A stretch of 64,000 nt of DNA. Source: Chryseobacterium sp. H1D6B. Lineage in GTDB: Bacteria > Bacteroidota > Bacteroidia > Flavobacteriales > Weeksellaceae. Position 1 is the stretch's first letter. The number at the start of each line of letters is the position of its first letter. Of the stretch, positions 26,408 through 34,405 are shown in pieces. The position numbers and the translations under genes were made by a program. Under the pieces are notes generated by a model. The model saw only the letters and a list, made by a program, of their open reading frames with translations. It had not been told where the DNA came from and did not search any database. The stretch spans positions 3,844,001 to 3,908,000 of the forward strand of contig NZ_JARXVJ010000001.1 in the NCBI RefSeq assembly GCF_029892445.1, in the 5' to 3' direction.

Positions 26408-27022
26408 ATGAAAACGATAAGCTGTATGAAAATAGAAGAAAATATCCTTCTATCATCTGGTGCCGATATTAAAAGCTACAATCCTAAAGAATTTATTTTC
26501 CGTGAAGAAGATTCACCCCACTGTTATTTCCAGATAGCATCAGGTACTGTAAAAATTAACCATTACAATGAAGACGGCGGTGAATTCATCCATAATATAC
26601 TGGGCGAAAAGCAGAGTTTAGGAGATTCTATGCTTTTTCTAGATAAGAAATACCCTATGAATGCTGTAGCTTTAACACCATGTACGGTGTTCTGCCTGCC
26701 TAAAAAGACTTTTTTAAATCTGCTGGATCAATATCCTGACATTTCTAAACAGATGAATTCCTGCTTGTCCCATCATCTGTATTTCAAAACTTTAATGATA
26801 CAGAATATGGCTTCAAATAATCCAGCTGTAAGAATAAAAGGATTGATTGACTATCTTAAAAGCTTTCATGACTGTGATGACCAGTTTTCATTTCAGATTA
26901 AATTGACCAGACAGCATATTGCAGACCTCACAGGGCTCCGGGTAGAAACTGTAATTAGAACGCTAAAAAAGATGGAAAAAGAAAATATATTAAAAATTGA
27001 GAATAGGCATATTTTTTATTAG
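26408..27022 (+). CDS. Crp/Fnr-family regulator, paralogue 2
   Basis: The 204-aa product aligns with its upstream neighbour over the whole length (FREEDSPHCYFQIASGTVKI, GDSMLFLDKKYPMNAVAL). The recognition helix is nearly identical: HIADLTGLRVETVIRTLKKMEKENIL. The N-terminus has one extra methionine option, MKIEENI at residue 7. The near-identical DNA-reading helix implies overlapping operators, while the divergent barrels suggest different signals. The operator and promoter for the next gene begin just after its stop codon. Confidence 0.92.
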   Translation: MKTISCMKIEENILLSSGADIKSYNPKEFIFREEDSPHCYFQIASGTVKINHYNEDGGEFIHNILGEKQSLGDSMLFLDKKYPMNAVALTPCTVFCLPKKTFLNLLDQYPDISKQMNSCLSHHLYFKTLMIQNMASNNPAVRIKGLIDYLKSFHDCDDQFSFQIKLTRQHIADLTGLRVETVIRTLKKMEKENILKIENRHIFY

Positions 27023-27024
27023 TC

Positions 27025-27070
27025 TTATGATTCAGGTCATAAAATAAAGATTTCATTTTTTCTAATTTTG
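27025..27070 (+). promoter_or_regulatory. Crp/Fnr-type operator plus -7 box, site 2
   Basis: TTATGA-TTCAGG-TCATAA (27025-27042) is followed after 20 bp by the -7 box TAATTTTG (27063-27070). The small lipoprotein gene starts 23 bp further on. The site lies immediately after the stop codon of the second Crp/Fnr paralogue. Confidence 0.62.
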
Positions 27071-27093
27071 AACTACACCAAAAATAGTATATA

Positions 27094-27303
27094 ATGAAAA
27101 ATATATTTTTAACGATTCTAGGTTTAGGATTTTTAGTCCTGAGCTGTACAAAGAAAGAAAAGGTAGTAGAAAAAAGTACAACAGATACTGTAATAATTGA
27201 TTCTACACACTCCAAAATGCCCTCCACAGAAATAGACACCATGAAAACTTCAAATAATAAGAGTACGTCTCACCACGTAGATTCAGCTAAAAGTATTAAA
27301 TAA
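27094..27303 (+). CDS. Small lipoprotein
   Basis: This 69-aa peptide has a hydrophobic start with the lipobox LVLSC at residues 14-18, so the mature lipoprotein would be about 52 residues and rich in Lys, Ser, Thr and Asp (CTKKEKVVEKSTTDTVIID). I do not recognise a family. Its promoter carries the second TTATGA-N6-TCATAA site, so it is likely a direct target of one of the adjacent Crp/Fnr proteins. Small lipoproteins of this kind sit in the cell envelope. Confidence 0.75.
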   Translation: MKNIFLTILGLGFLVLSCTKKEKVVEKSTTDTVIIDSTHSKMPSTEIDTMKTSNNKSTSHHVDSAKSIK

Positions 27304-27485
27304 CAGATTTTCATCTACGTTTCAGCAGTCCGTTTTCATTTCATTTTGGAAACGGATTGGTATTTATTGGCTTTAGAATTTGAGATGATTTCTTCAATAC
27401 AAATGCAGGAATACCATGCACAAGACTTGTTCCGTGACAAAAATATCACTGCACAGGATATAAATAAATATAATATGTTTCAACT

Positions 27486-27803
27486 ATGAATGTAAAAATT
27501 ATGAATAACCGTCAAAGAATATTAAAATCCTTACAATCTGATGATTTTACAAAAATTATTAATAAAGGAAAATGGTTTGAAGAAAATGCAGCGGTGTATG
27601 CAAAAGAAATAGGTGAAAATATATTTTTGCTGTTTGTTATTTTAAAAGATAAAGAACCAGACGACATACAAGCATTTATTGCTCATTTCGACTGTTTTGA
27701 AAGTATTGGTATAAAAGAACCTATACAGATCATGTTTTATCTGTCTGTTAATGAAAATGAAGACCTTCATTATTTTGAAAAGTATTTAACCGTGTGTGAA
27801 TAA
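27486..27803 (+). CDS. Hypothetical protein (105 aa)
   Basis: I do not recognise a family. The protein is a soluble, mixed alpha/beta sequence with acidic C-terminal half (NENEDLHYFEKYLTVCE) and no signal peptide or membrane segment. The first ATG at 27486 is followed by a second at 27501 (MNNRQRIL), and either may be used. It precedes another small unknown gene by 23 bp. They may form a unit within the stress island. Confidence 0.6.
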   Translation: MNVKIMNNRQRILKSLQSDDFTKIINKGKWFEENAAVYAKEIGENIFLLFVILKDKEPDDIQAFIAHFDCFESIGIKEPIQIMFYLSVNENEDLHYFEKYLTVCE

Positions 27804-27826
27804 CTATAATAAATGCCTTCTTAACT

Positions 27827-28135
27827 ATGAATTTTGAAAATAATCTTTTGAAGAACATGGATAAAAATGACGGAAGCAACTCAACAGAAGAAGACTTTTC
27901 ATTTTTTTATTTCAATCCATCCGAGACTTCTCATTCTGCTGTAAAATCTCTGCAGAAAATAAAGAATAATGCAAAATGTGAAGCTTCCAAAATAATGATT
28001 GACAGCTATATACAAGAACACACTGAATATTCAAATACTGGCGGACAGAGCTTTAAAGCCTATGCAAAACTAGTATCCCACAGTGTTTTAAAAAAGGAAG
28101 AATATATTAATAAAGTAATAGATATGTTTAAATAA
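27827..28135 (+). CDS. Hypothetical protein (102 aa)
   Basis: The sequence is unrecognised. It has an acidic, Asn-rich N-terminus (MDKNDGSNSTEEDFSFFYF) and a helical C-terminal part with FKAYAKLVSHSVLKKEEYI. An alternative start is the ATG at 27857. It follows the 105-aa gene by 23 bp on the same strand and is 104 bp from the YetF-type gene. Confidence 0.55.
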   Translation: MNFENNLLKNMDKNDGSNSTEEDFSFFYFNPSETSHSAVKSLQKIKNNAKCEASKIMIDSYIQEHTEYSNTGGQSFKAYAKLVSHSVLKKEEYINKVIDMFK

Positions 28136-28239
28136 CTAAAAACATACAATATTTAACTTTTATCAATGACAATAACACATAAATAATCAAATATTAACAA
28201 TATTAACTTAATCATTGGCGTATTTTTTGGATATTAAAG

Positions 28240-28962
28240 ATGAAAATACTTTCTATGTTATCAATGTGTGCTACAAGTTTTAGCTGGAAAGAATTATGGT
28301 TAGGAAATGAAGACTGGTCATTTCTTTTAGAAATTATTTTCCGTACTGTTATTATGTTTTTTACCATCATTATAGGTTTGCGTGCTTTAGGTAAGCGGGG
28401 TATCAAACAGCTTTCTATTTTCGAATTAGTCGTTATTATCGGTCTAGGTTCGGCCGCAGGAGACCCGATGTTCAATAAAGATGTTGGTATTATATCTTCC
28501 ATCATCGTATTTATAGTCATTATTATCTTATACAGTATTATTACTTTTCTTATCGGCAGATATAAAAAATTTGAAAATTTAGTAGAAGGAAAACCTATTT
28601 GTTTAATAGAAGATGGGACGTTTGCCATTGATAATTTTAAGAAAGAAGATCTGGGATCCGATGAATTTTTCTCAGAATTAAGATTAAAAAGTGTTTCACA
28701 GCTCGGCCAGATAGAAACAGCAATAGCCGAAACCTCGGGAGAGATCAGCATCTTTTTTTATGAGGAAAAAGAAGTGAAATACGGACTTCCGATCATGCCT
28801 CATTCTTTAGATAATCCAATAAAATATATCCATACAGAAGGATATTATGCATGTACTTTCTGTGGATATACCGAGCCTAAATCTATTGGAAATGCTGGTA
28901 CATGTAAAAAATGTACTAAAGAAAACTGGGTAGAGGCAAGCAATAAAAAAAGAATCACCTAA
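28240..28962 (+). CDS. YetF/DUF421-type membrane protein with C-terminal zinc ribbon
   Basis: The 240-aa protein has three N-terminal hydrophobic segments with the DUF421 pattern IIGLRALGKRGIKQLSIFE and GSAAGDPMF, then the cytoplasmic YetF domain (VEGKPICLIEDG). Unusually, the C-terminus adds CTFCGYTEPKS...GTCKKC, a C-x2-C-x13-C-x2-C set that looks like a rubredoxin or zinc-ribbon knuckle. The function of YetF proteins is linked to envelope and spore traits in Bacillus. Here it is 19 bp upstream of the catalase gene and probably co-transcribed. Confidence 0.85.
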   Translation: MKILSMLSMCATSFSWKELWLGNEDWSFLLEIIFRTVIMFFTIIIGLRALGKRGIKQLSIFELVVIIGLGSAAGDPMFNKDVGIISSIIVFIVIIILYSIITFLIGRYKKFENLVEGKPICLIEDGTFAIDNFKKEDLGSDEFFSELRLKSVSQLGQIETAIAETSGEISIFFYEEKEVKYGLPIMPHSLDNPIKYIHTEGYYACTFCGYTEPKSIGNAGTCKKCTKENWVEASNKKRIT

Positions 28963-28981
28963 CCAACAAAAAATAATAAAT

Positions 28982-31126
28982 ATGAAAAATAACAAATCAC
29001 AGCCTAACGAGAAAATCGATCAGCTTCAGGGTCATACTACAGATAATAATGAACAAAAGCTTACTACCAATCAAGGATTAAAAATAAACAACAACCAGGA
29101 TTCTCTAAAATCTGAGGAAAGAGGTCCCAGCTTATTAGAAGACTTCATTCTTAGAGAAAAAATAACGCATTTCGACCACGAAAGAATTCCTGAAAGAATT
29201 GTCCACGCCCGCGGCTCTGGAGCCCACGGAGTTTTTAAAATGACAAAAAGCCTTGAAAAATACACAAAAGCGAAATTTTTACAGGAAGTGGGAAAAGAAA
29301 CTCCCGTATTCGTAAGATTCTCTACAGTGGCGGGAAGTGCAGGAAGTACAGATTTAGCACGTGATGTGAGAGGTTTTGCTATCAAATTCTATACTGAAGA
29401 AGGGAATTATGATCTGGTAGGAAATAATATTCCTGTATTTTTCATTCAGGATGCAATGAAGTTCCCAGATCTGATCCACGCTGTAAAACCAGAACCTGAT
29501 AATGCTATTCCGCAGGCTGCTTCGGCGCATGATACATTTTGGGATTTTATTTCTTTAATGCCGGAAAGTATGCATATGATCATGTGGGCGATGAGTGACA
29601 GAGCAATCCCGAGAAGTTATAGAATGATGGAAGGATTTGGAGTGCATACTTTTAAATTCATCAACTGTGAAGGCACTGTACATTTTGTTAAATTCCATTT
29701 TAAACCAAAACTAGGCGTTCATTCTGTCGCTTGGGATGAAGCCACAAAAATATCGGGAAAAGATTCAGATTTCCACCGCAGGGATCTTTGGGAAGCTATT
29801 GAAAACGGAGCTTTTCCGGAATGGGAATTCGGCGTACAGCTGATTCCAGAAGAAGATGAACATAAATTCGATTTCGATCTATTAGATCCTACCAAATTAA
29901 TTCCTGAAGAGGAAGTTCCCGTGGAAATAGTAGGAACTTTAACCCTTAACAGAAACCCTGACAATTTTTTTGCTGAAACTGAGCAGATCGCATTCCATCC
30001 GGGACATCTGGTTCCTGGGATTGATTTCACCAATGACCCGTTACTTCAGGGAAGATTATTTTCTTATACCGATACACAGCTTTCAAGATTAGGATCGCCT
30101 AATTTCCATGAAATACCTATTAACAGATCAATCAATACCGTTCACAATAATCAGCGTGACGGACATATGCGCCAGCAGATCGTGAAAGGAAAAGTAAGCT
30201 ATGAACCCAATTCTATTGGCGGAGGATGCCCTTTCCAAGCGATGATGAAAGACGGCGGCTTCACCTCAAACAATGAAAGAATAGACGGACAGAAGATCCG
30301 TGCAAGAAGCAAAAGTTTTGTAGATCATTATTCTCAGGCTAAATTATTCTACAACAGCCAGTCCGCACCAGAAAAACAGCATCTTCAAAATGCTCTGATC
30401 TTTGAACTTTCTAAGGTAGGAATTCCTGCGATCCGAGAAAGAGTAGTGGGGCAGCTTGCATTTATTAATAAAGAACTGGCGGCGGCAGTAGCTAAAAAAG
30501 TAGGAGTGAATGTTACAAAACTAAAACAACCCAATGGAAGCATTCCAGCAGATGCAGACCCAAAAACCCTTCAGAGTCCGGAAAAAGAACCTTCTACAAA
30601 AAGTTCTGAAGCATTAAGTATGGCCAATACCGTTAAAGATAAAATTGAAAGCCGGGTGATAGGGTTTATCATGGAAAACGGCGTAAAAGCAGCTGATGTT
30701 AAAGCTTTGCAGTCTAAATTGGAAAGCAAAGGCGCAGTTGTACAGATCATTGCCGGAAGTCTTGCTCCTGTAACCGCTGACGATGGAACTGTTTTTGAAC
30801 CCAAACATTCATTAACCAATACAGCAAGCGTATGTTTTGATGCGCTGTATATCTGCAGCGGAAAAAAATCTGCACAAAATTTAATGAATGAAGACAACCT
30901 GCCCGGAACTTTATTATTCGTTAATGAAGCTTATAAACACTGCAAAGCGGTCTATTTCGGAAAAGAAACCAACGCAGTTTATGAAGCGAGCAATATTAAA
31001 AATAAAAAACATACCGATCCCGGAATTATTACCTCTGAAAATAAAAACGGAGATGCTGCATTTATTAAAGCTGTTGCCGGCCACAGGGTATGGGAATTAG
31101 AAAAGGAAAGAAATAATCCAGTTTAA
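28982..31126 (+). CDS. katE: Large-subunit catalase (KatE/HPII type)
   Basis: The 714-aa protein is a clade 2 monofunctional haem catalase that dismutates hydrogen peroxide. After an Asn/Gln-rich N-terminal extension come the distal His in VHARGSGAHG (near residue 75), the Asn region VGNNIPVFFIQDA, and the proximal Tyr in RLFSYTDTQLSRLG. From about residue 565 a flavodoxin or class I GATase-like C-terminal domain follows (ESRVIGFIMENGVKAADVKAL), as in E. coli HPII. It is within the stress island, 19 bp after the YetF-type gene. A smaller catalase lies at the right end of the window. Confidence 0.95.
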   Translation: MKNNKSQPNEKIDQLQGHTTDNNEQKLTTNQGLKINNNQDSLKSEERGPSLLEDFILREKITHFDHERIPERIVHARGSGAHGVFKMTKSLEKYTKAKFLQEVGKETPVFVRFSTVAGSAGSTDLARDVRGFAIKFYTEEGNYDLVGNNIPVFFIQDAMKFPDLIHAVKPEPDNAIPQAASAHDTFWDFISLMPESMHMIMWAMSDRAIPRSYRMMEGFGVHTFKFINCEGTVHFVKFHFKPKLGVHSVAWDEATKISGKDSDFHRRDLWEAIENGAFPEWEFGVQLIPEEDEHKFDFDLLDPTKLIPEEEVPVEIVGTLTLNRNPDNFFAETEQIAFHPGHLVPGIDFTNDPLLQGRLFSYTDTQLSRLGSPNFHEIPINRSINTVHNNQRDGHMRQQIVKGKVSYEPNSIGGGCPFQAMMKDGGFTSNNERIDGQKIRARSKSFVDHYSQAKLFYNSQSAPEKQHLQNALIFELSKVGIPAIRERVVGQLAFINKELAAAVAKKVGVNVTKLKQPNGSIPADADPKTLQSPEKEPSTKSSEALSMANTVKDKIESRVIGFIMENGVKAADVKALQSKLESKGAVVQIIAGSLAPVTADDGTVFEPKHSLTNTASVCFDALYICSGKKSAQNLMNEDNLPGTLLFVNEAYKHCKAVYFGKETNAVYEASNIKNKKHTDPGIITSENKNGDAAFIKAVAGHRVWELEKERNNPV

Positions 31127-31186
31127 TTATTGGGTTAATTCGTACCGCTACAGTTTTAGAACTGGATCCAAAATAAGATTTACTAT

Positions 31187-31220
31187 CTGGTACAGAGATA
31201 CAATTTGTTCTCTGTATCAG
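31187..31220 (+). other. Stem-loop between the catalase and CinA-like genes
   Basis: CTGGTACAGAGA (31187-31198) pairs with TCTCTGTATCAG (31209-31220) with one mismatch and a 10-nt loop. There is no T-tract after it, so it is not a standard terminator. It may be an mRNA 3' end stabiliser or an operator. Confidence 0.35.
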
Positions 31221-31276
31221 ATTCATACACTTCATATGATAAAATTTGAAGCAACACTTAACCCCTTTAAAGTTTA

Positions 31277-31783
31277 ATGATCATGGAACTTCAACAGAAT
31301 TTATTAAATTATATCAGCAGAGCATTATTGAGTATTAACGAAACGGTCTCTGTTGCTGAAAGCGTAACATCAGGTTTTCTGCAGTTTTCTTTTTCACAGA
31401 TGCAGCATGCTTCTTTGTTTTATAAAGGCGGAGTAACCGCTTATACATTGGCGGAAAAAACAAAAATTTTAAATATTGACACACAAGAAGCAGAAGAATG
31501 CAATTGCGTATCACAGAGTATCGCTGATAAAATGGCGCTGAACGTTGCGAAATTATTTTCCACAGACTGGTCCATTGCTGTTACCGGCTATGCAGCCCCA
31601 ATCCGGGAATCCGGGAATCATATTTTTTCATTTTTTTCCATCAGCTATAAAAATGAGATCATCCTTTCAAAGAAAATAGAACTGCATCATAAAACACCGG
31701 CGGTGAATGCACAGCTGTACTATACAGAATTTATATTGGGATGTTTTAAAAGCGAGCTTAATCAGATGCTCATCCTGCAGTAA
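31277..31783 (+). CDS. CinA-family nicotinamide-nucleotide amidohydrolase-like protein
   Basis: The 168-aa product consists only of the C-terminal CinA (PncC) domain: VSVAESVTSGFLQFSFSQ, FYKGGVTAYTLAEKTKIL and DWSIAVTGYAAP. PncC enzymes hydrolyse nicotinamide mononucleotide to nicotinate mononucleotide in NAD recycling. The VAESVTSG motif holds the expected nucleophile Ser, but the usual G-P in the later motif is replaced (GYAAPIRE), so activity should not be assumed. The start may be the ATG at 31277 or 31283. It is in the stress island downstream of catalase. Confidence 0.85.
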   Translation: MIMELQQNLLNYISRALLSINETVSVAESVTSGFLQFSFSQMQHASLFYKGGVTAYTLAEKTKILNIDTQEAEECNCVSQSIADKMALNVAKLFSTDWSIAVTGYAAPIRESGNHIFSFFSISYKNEIILSKKIELHHKTPAVNAQLYYTEFILGCFKSELNQMLILQ

Positions 31784-31835
31784 TCATTTCCCTGCATAAA
31801 CAAAAGTGAATTTCATCAAATTAAATAAATGAATA

Positions 31836-32495
31836 ATGGCAGTTTCTAAAGATAGTTTTTTATATAAGAATGGACTGAGCATTGTAGTGGTAAGCTTATT
31901 TATTATATTTCTTTTCTGCCAGTTTATTACCGGATGGCATGTGAAAAATGAAGAGCTGGCCGAACATAAAATACCGCCGTTATCATTGTACCGCTATTTC
32001 TTGAGTCCTCATTTTATGCAGGCTACATTTGAGAATTGGGAAAGTGAGTTTCTGCAGATGGGAATGTATGTGCTCTTAACTGTTATTTTAAGACAGAAAG
32101 GATCAGCCGAATCTAAGCCTATAAATGAACAAGAAGATGTTGACAAAGATCCTGTTCCTCATAAAAAGGCGCCCTGGCCGGTGAAAAAAGGCGGTTTTAT
32201 TTTATCCGTCTATAAACATTCACTTTCTATCTCATTAGGCATTTTATTTTTATTGAGTTTTACTTTTCATTTTATCGGAAGCCTGAATAATTACAATGAA
32301 GAACAGATCCAGAAAAGCTTATCCGTTGTTAGCTGGAAAGAATACATGATTGATTCCCAATTTTGGTTTGAATCTTTTCAGAACTGGCAGAGCGAATTTT
32401 TAGCAGTGGCTTCTTTGGTTATTCTTTCGATCTGGTTTCGGGAAAAAGGCTCTCCGCAGTCTAAGCCGGTAGATGCTTCCCATGATGAAAATTAA
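31836..32495 (+). CDS. DUF6766-like membrane protein with internal duplication
   Basis: The 219-aa protein has four hydrophobic segments in two matching halves. Each half ends with a similar block: ATFENWESEFLQMG with LRQKGSAESKP, and ESFQNWQSEFLAVA with FREKGSPQSKP. The two halves are separated by a charged loop (DKDPVPHKKAPWPVKKGG). Proteins like this are common in stress islands of soil Bacteroidota, but no function is known to me. It precedes a soluble unknown gene by 11 bp. Confidence 0.75.
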   Translation: MAVSKDSFLYKNGLSIVVVSLFIIFLFCQFITGWHVKNEELAEHKIPPLSLYRYFLSPHFMQATFENWESEFLQMGMYVLLTVILRQKGSAESKPINEQEDVDKDPVPHKKAPWPVKKGGFILSVYKHSLSISLGILFLLSFTFHFIGSLNNYNEEQIQKSLSVVSWKEYMIDSQFWFESFQNWQSEFLAVASLVILSIWFREKGSPQSKPVDASHDEN

Positions 32496-32506
32496 ATATT
32501 AGAATT

Positions 32507-33118
32507 ATGAAAGCTAAACAAATTCCCGGAGTTCCGGAACAGAAAAAAGGAGGTTTTCATGATACTGAGAGCCAGAAAGATTTCAATGATTCCGCAATCG
32601 TATTTCAAAAATTTGCTGTGTTAAAGAAAAGGTTTCTTGCTGTACATCATTGGAAAGAATACTGCGGAGAAGGTTTTGCTGATTTTAAACTTCATGATTC
32701 ATCCGGAAATTATGTAGAGCGTATTCCCGAACCTGGAGATTTTATCCGAATTGACATTCCCGGTCCCGGTAATTTTGAAGCCAGAGGATTCGACTGGGTA
32801 GAGATTGTTGAGATCAATGAAGAATTTAGTGACACCGAAACCGAAAGGCTGGCTGTTACCTGCAGGCCCTCAAAAATTCCAGGAAACCATAAGAACCATC
32901 ATACGGCCCATTTTTATTCTTCTGAAGCAACATCAACATTTATAATTTCAAGAACCGGCACTTCTATAAAAGCTGCAATCTACGGCAGGAATGAGTCTCC
33001 TAATTTTAATGCTTCTTTTTTAGATGAAATAAGAAATGTATCCGTAGCTCTAGGAGGAATGATGGGAATTTCTAAAATTCAGTGGAAAAGACTTTCAGAC
33101 GGATTTTTAGAGTTTTAA
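32507..33118 (+). CDS. Hypothetical protein (203 aa)
   Basis: I do not recognise a named family. The protein is soluble, without signal peptide, and has distinctive segments: EPGDFIRIDIPGPGNFEARG, DWVEIVEI, a His-rich stretch NHKNHHTAHFYS, then a C-terminal GGMMGISKIQWKRLSDG. The first half suggests a beta-rich domain. It is co-transcribed with the DUF6766-like gene (11-bp gap), so the pair probably act together in the stress island. Confidence 0.7.
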   Translation: MKAKQIPGVPEQKKGGFHDTESQKDFNDSAIVFQKFAVLKKRFLAVHHWKEYCGEGFADFKLHDSSGNYVERIPEPGDFIRIDIPGPGNFEARGFDWVEIVEINEEFSDTETERLAVTCRPSKIPGNHKNHHTAHFYSSEATSTFIISRTGTSIKAAIYGRNESPNFNASFLDEIRNVSVALGGMMGISKIQWKRLSDGFLEF

Positions 33119-33153
33119 CGAACCTCTATCAATACAATATATTTTTGATCATT

Positions 33154-33199
33154 TTATGACCAAGCTCATAATTTTGAAATCAATATTTAAGTAGATTAG
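33154..33199 (+). promoter_or_regulatory. Crp/Fnr-type operator plus -7-like box, site 3
   Basis: TTATGA-CCAAGC-TCATAA (33154-33171) is followed after 20 bp by TAGATTAG (33192-33199), one mismatch from TAnnTTTG. The iron-permease-like gene starts 54 bp later. The hexamers and spacing are the same as at sites 1 and 2. Confidence 0.58.
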
Positions 33200-33253
33200 T
33201 GCTGCTAATTTACAATCAGTTCAGCCAACTTATTTACATTTTAAGAACTTATT

Positions 33254-33682
33254 ATGGAAAAGAAATTTTTTGACAAATTTGCTGATAAAGCGGTTTGTTT
33301 TACGGGAAGTGCAGGGGCTTTTATTGCGGCAACTGTACTTGTGGTCATTTGGGCAGCAACAGGGCCTGTTTTTAAGTTTTCAGAAACCTGGCAGATGGTT
33401 ATCAATACCGGAACTACCATTGTTACTTTTTTAATGGTATTTCTCATTCAGAAAGCACAGAATAAAGATTCAAAAGCTATCCAGATAAAATTAAATGAAT
33501 TAATTGCCACCCAAGACAAAGCAAGCAACAGAATCGTAGATATAGAGGACCTTACAGAGTCTGAACTTGATGAACTCCATACATTCTACGAGAAATTAGG
33601 AAAATTACCAAAAGAACATGCCGGACCCTGTGAATCCCGCTCAATAGATGAAAAGCCACCAGTCAATCACCGGTACAAATAA
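33254..33682 (+). CDS. Low-affinity iron permease-family membrane protein
   Basis: This 142-aa protein has two hydrophobic segments and the pattern FDKFADKAVCFTGSAGAF ... VIWAATGPVFKFSETWQMVINTGTTIVTFLMVFLIQ seen in bacterial members of the low-affinity iron permease (Fet4-like) family. The C-terminal part is soluble and acidic (DIEDLTESELDELH). Bacterial members are short, and their transport activity is not well established. Its promoter carries the third TTATGA-N6-TCATAA site, so it is a likely member of the local Crp/Fnr regulon. Confidence 0.85.
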   Translation: MEKKFFDKFADKAVCFTGSAGAFIAATVLVVIWAATGPVFKFSETWQMVINTGTTIVTFLMVFLIQKAQNKDSKAIQIKLNELIATQDKASNRIVDIEDLTESELDELHTFYEKLGKLPKEHAGPCESRSIDEKPPVNHRYK

Positions 33683-33699
33683 TTCATTTGAATTACAGT

Positions 33700-34077
33700 T
33701 TAATCATCAGTTGATTTTAGTGCCCATAGAATTAAAGGAGCCTGCATAAAAAGTCTTGCGAGCCTTTCATTATCTGTATTCAGACCGAAAGAATCTTTTC
33801 TGTTTTTATATTGTGCAATATTCCCCGGAAGAACAGCTGCAAAGAATCCTGCAACGAATTTTCCCATCGTTTTCCTGTGCTTTTTTGGTGTTGCTACGAC
33901 AGCTGTCCCTAAAAGTATTTCTGCAATCCCGGAATAAACTACTGTATCATCTTTATCTAAAGGAACCCACTCAGGAACCTGAGCCTGAAATTGTTTTCTT
34001 GCAAAAGTAAGGTGCCCGATTCCTGCAGTAATAAGGAAAGCTCCCAATGCTAATCTTGATATGTTCTTTGCGTCCAT
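33700..34077 (-). CDS. DoxX-like small membrane protein
   Basis: The 125-aa product has three or four hydrophobic stretches and the DoxX-like features LGAFLITAGIGHLTFARKQF and YSGIAEILLGTAVV. It is distinct from the HvfX-like DoxX protein at 21590 and has no RiPP genes nearby. It converges on the iron-permease-like gene with 17 bp between stops and closes the stress island. Its function is unknown. Related proteins are membrane partners of redox enzymes. Confidence 0.8.
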   Translation of the reverse strand: MDAKNISRLALGAFLITAGIGHLTFARKQFQAQVPEWVPLDKDDTVVYSGIAEILLGTAVVATPKKHRKTMGKFVAGFFAAVLPGNIAQYKNRKDSFGLNTDNERLARLFMQAPLILWALKSTDD

Positions 34078-34405
34078 AATTTATGTATTTAGATTTATAA
34101 TAATTCCGGCAGGACTGGTTTGAAATAAAAGATTACCCTGCAAAAAAAGAAGTAATCTATTTTACAGCCTTTTTCTATTAGGAAACACCAAAATCCAGAC
34201 CACAAGCATCCTATAAAATTATCATTTACAGAACACTGTTGTAAAAAGAGTAAACCTCCCGGCTAGAGAGGCTGTTTAATCTTAAAGTTTTTTTTGTTTT
34301 TTCAACAAGTTTATCTTTATGAAGCAGGATGGCACTTTACATCACAGGAATGTTGAAAAATTTATGGATGTAAATACAATCAATTACTTTTTACAAATCT
34401 TCAGC
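34078..34405. other. Gene-free stretch (328 bp)
   Basis: This AT-rich interval lies upstream of the DoxX-like gene and downstream of the carotenoid operon, which ends leftward at 34406. I see no ORF, no clear TAnnTTTG box and no strong terminator. A weak hairpin-forming patch occurs near 34255-34285. Confidence 0.4.

Noticed and set aside
27434..27449. GTGA-N8-TCAC inverted repeat as a fourth Crp/Fnr operator
   Set aside because: The spacer is 8 instead of 6, the outer bases do not match TTATGA/TCATAA, and no -7 box follows at the usual distance.
28212..28751. 179-codon minus-strand ORF over the YetF gene
   Set aside because: It is the reverse-strand shadow of the YetF coding sequence with no matching family.
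33700..34077. The DoxX-like gene as a second HvfX
   Set aside because: It has no precursor, DUF692 or DUF2063 gene nearby and a different sequence pattern.
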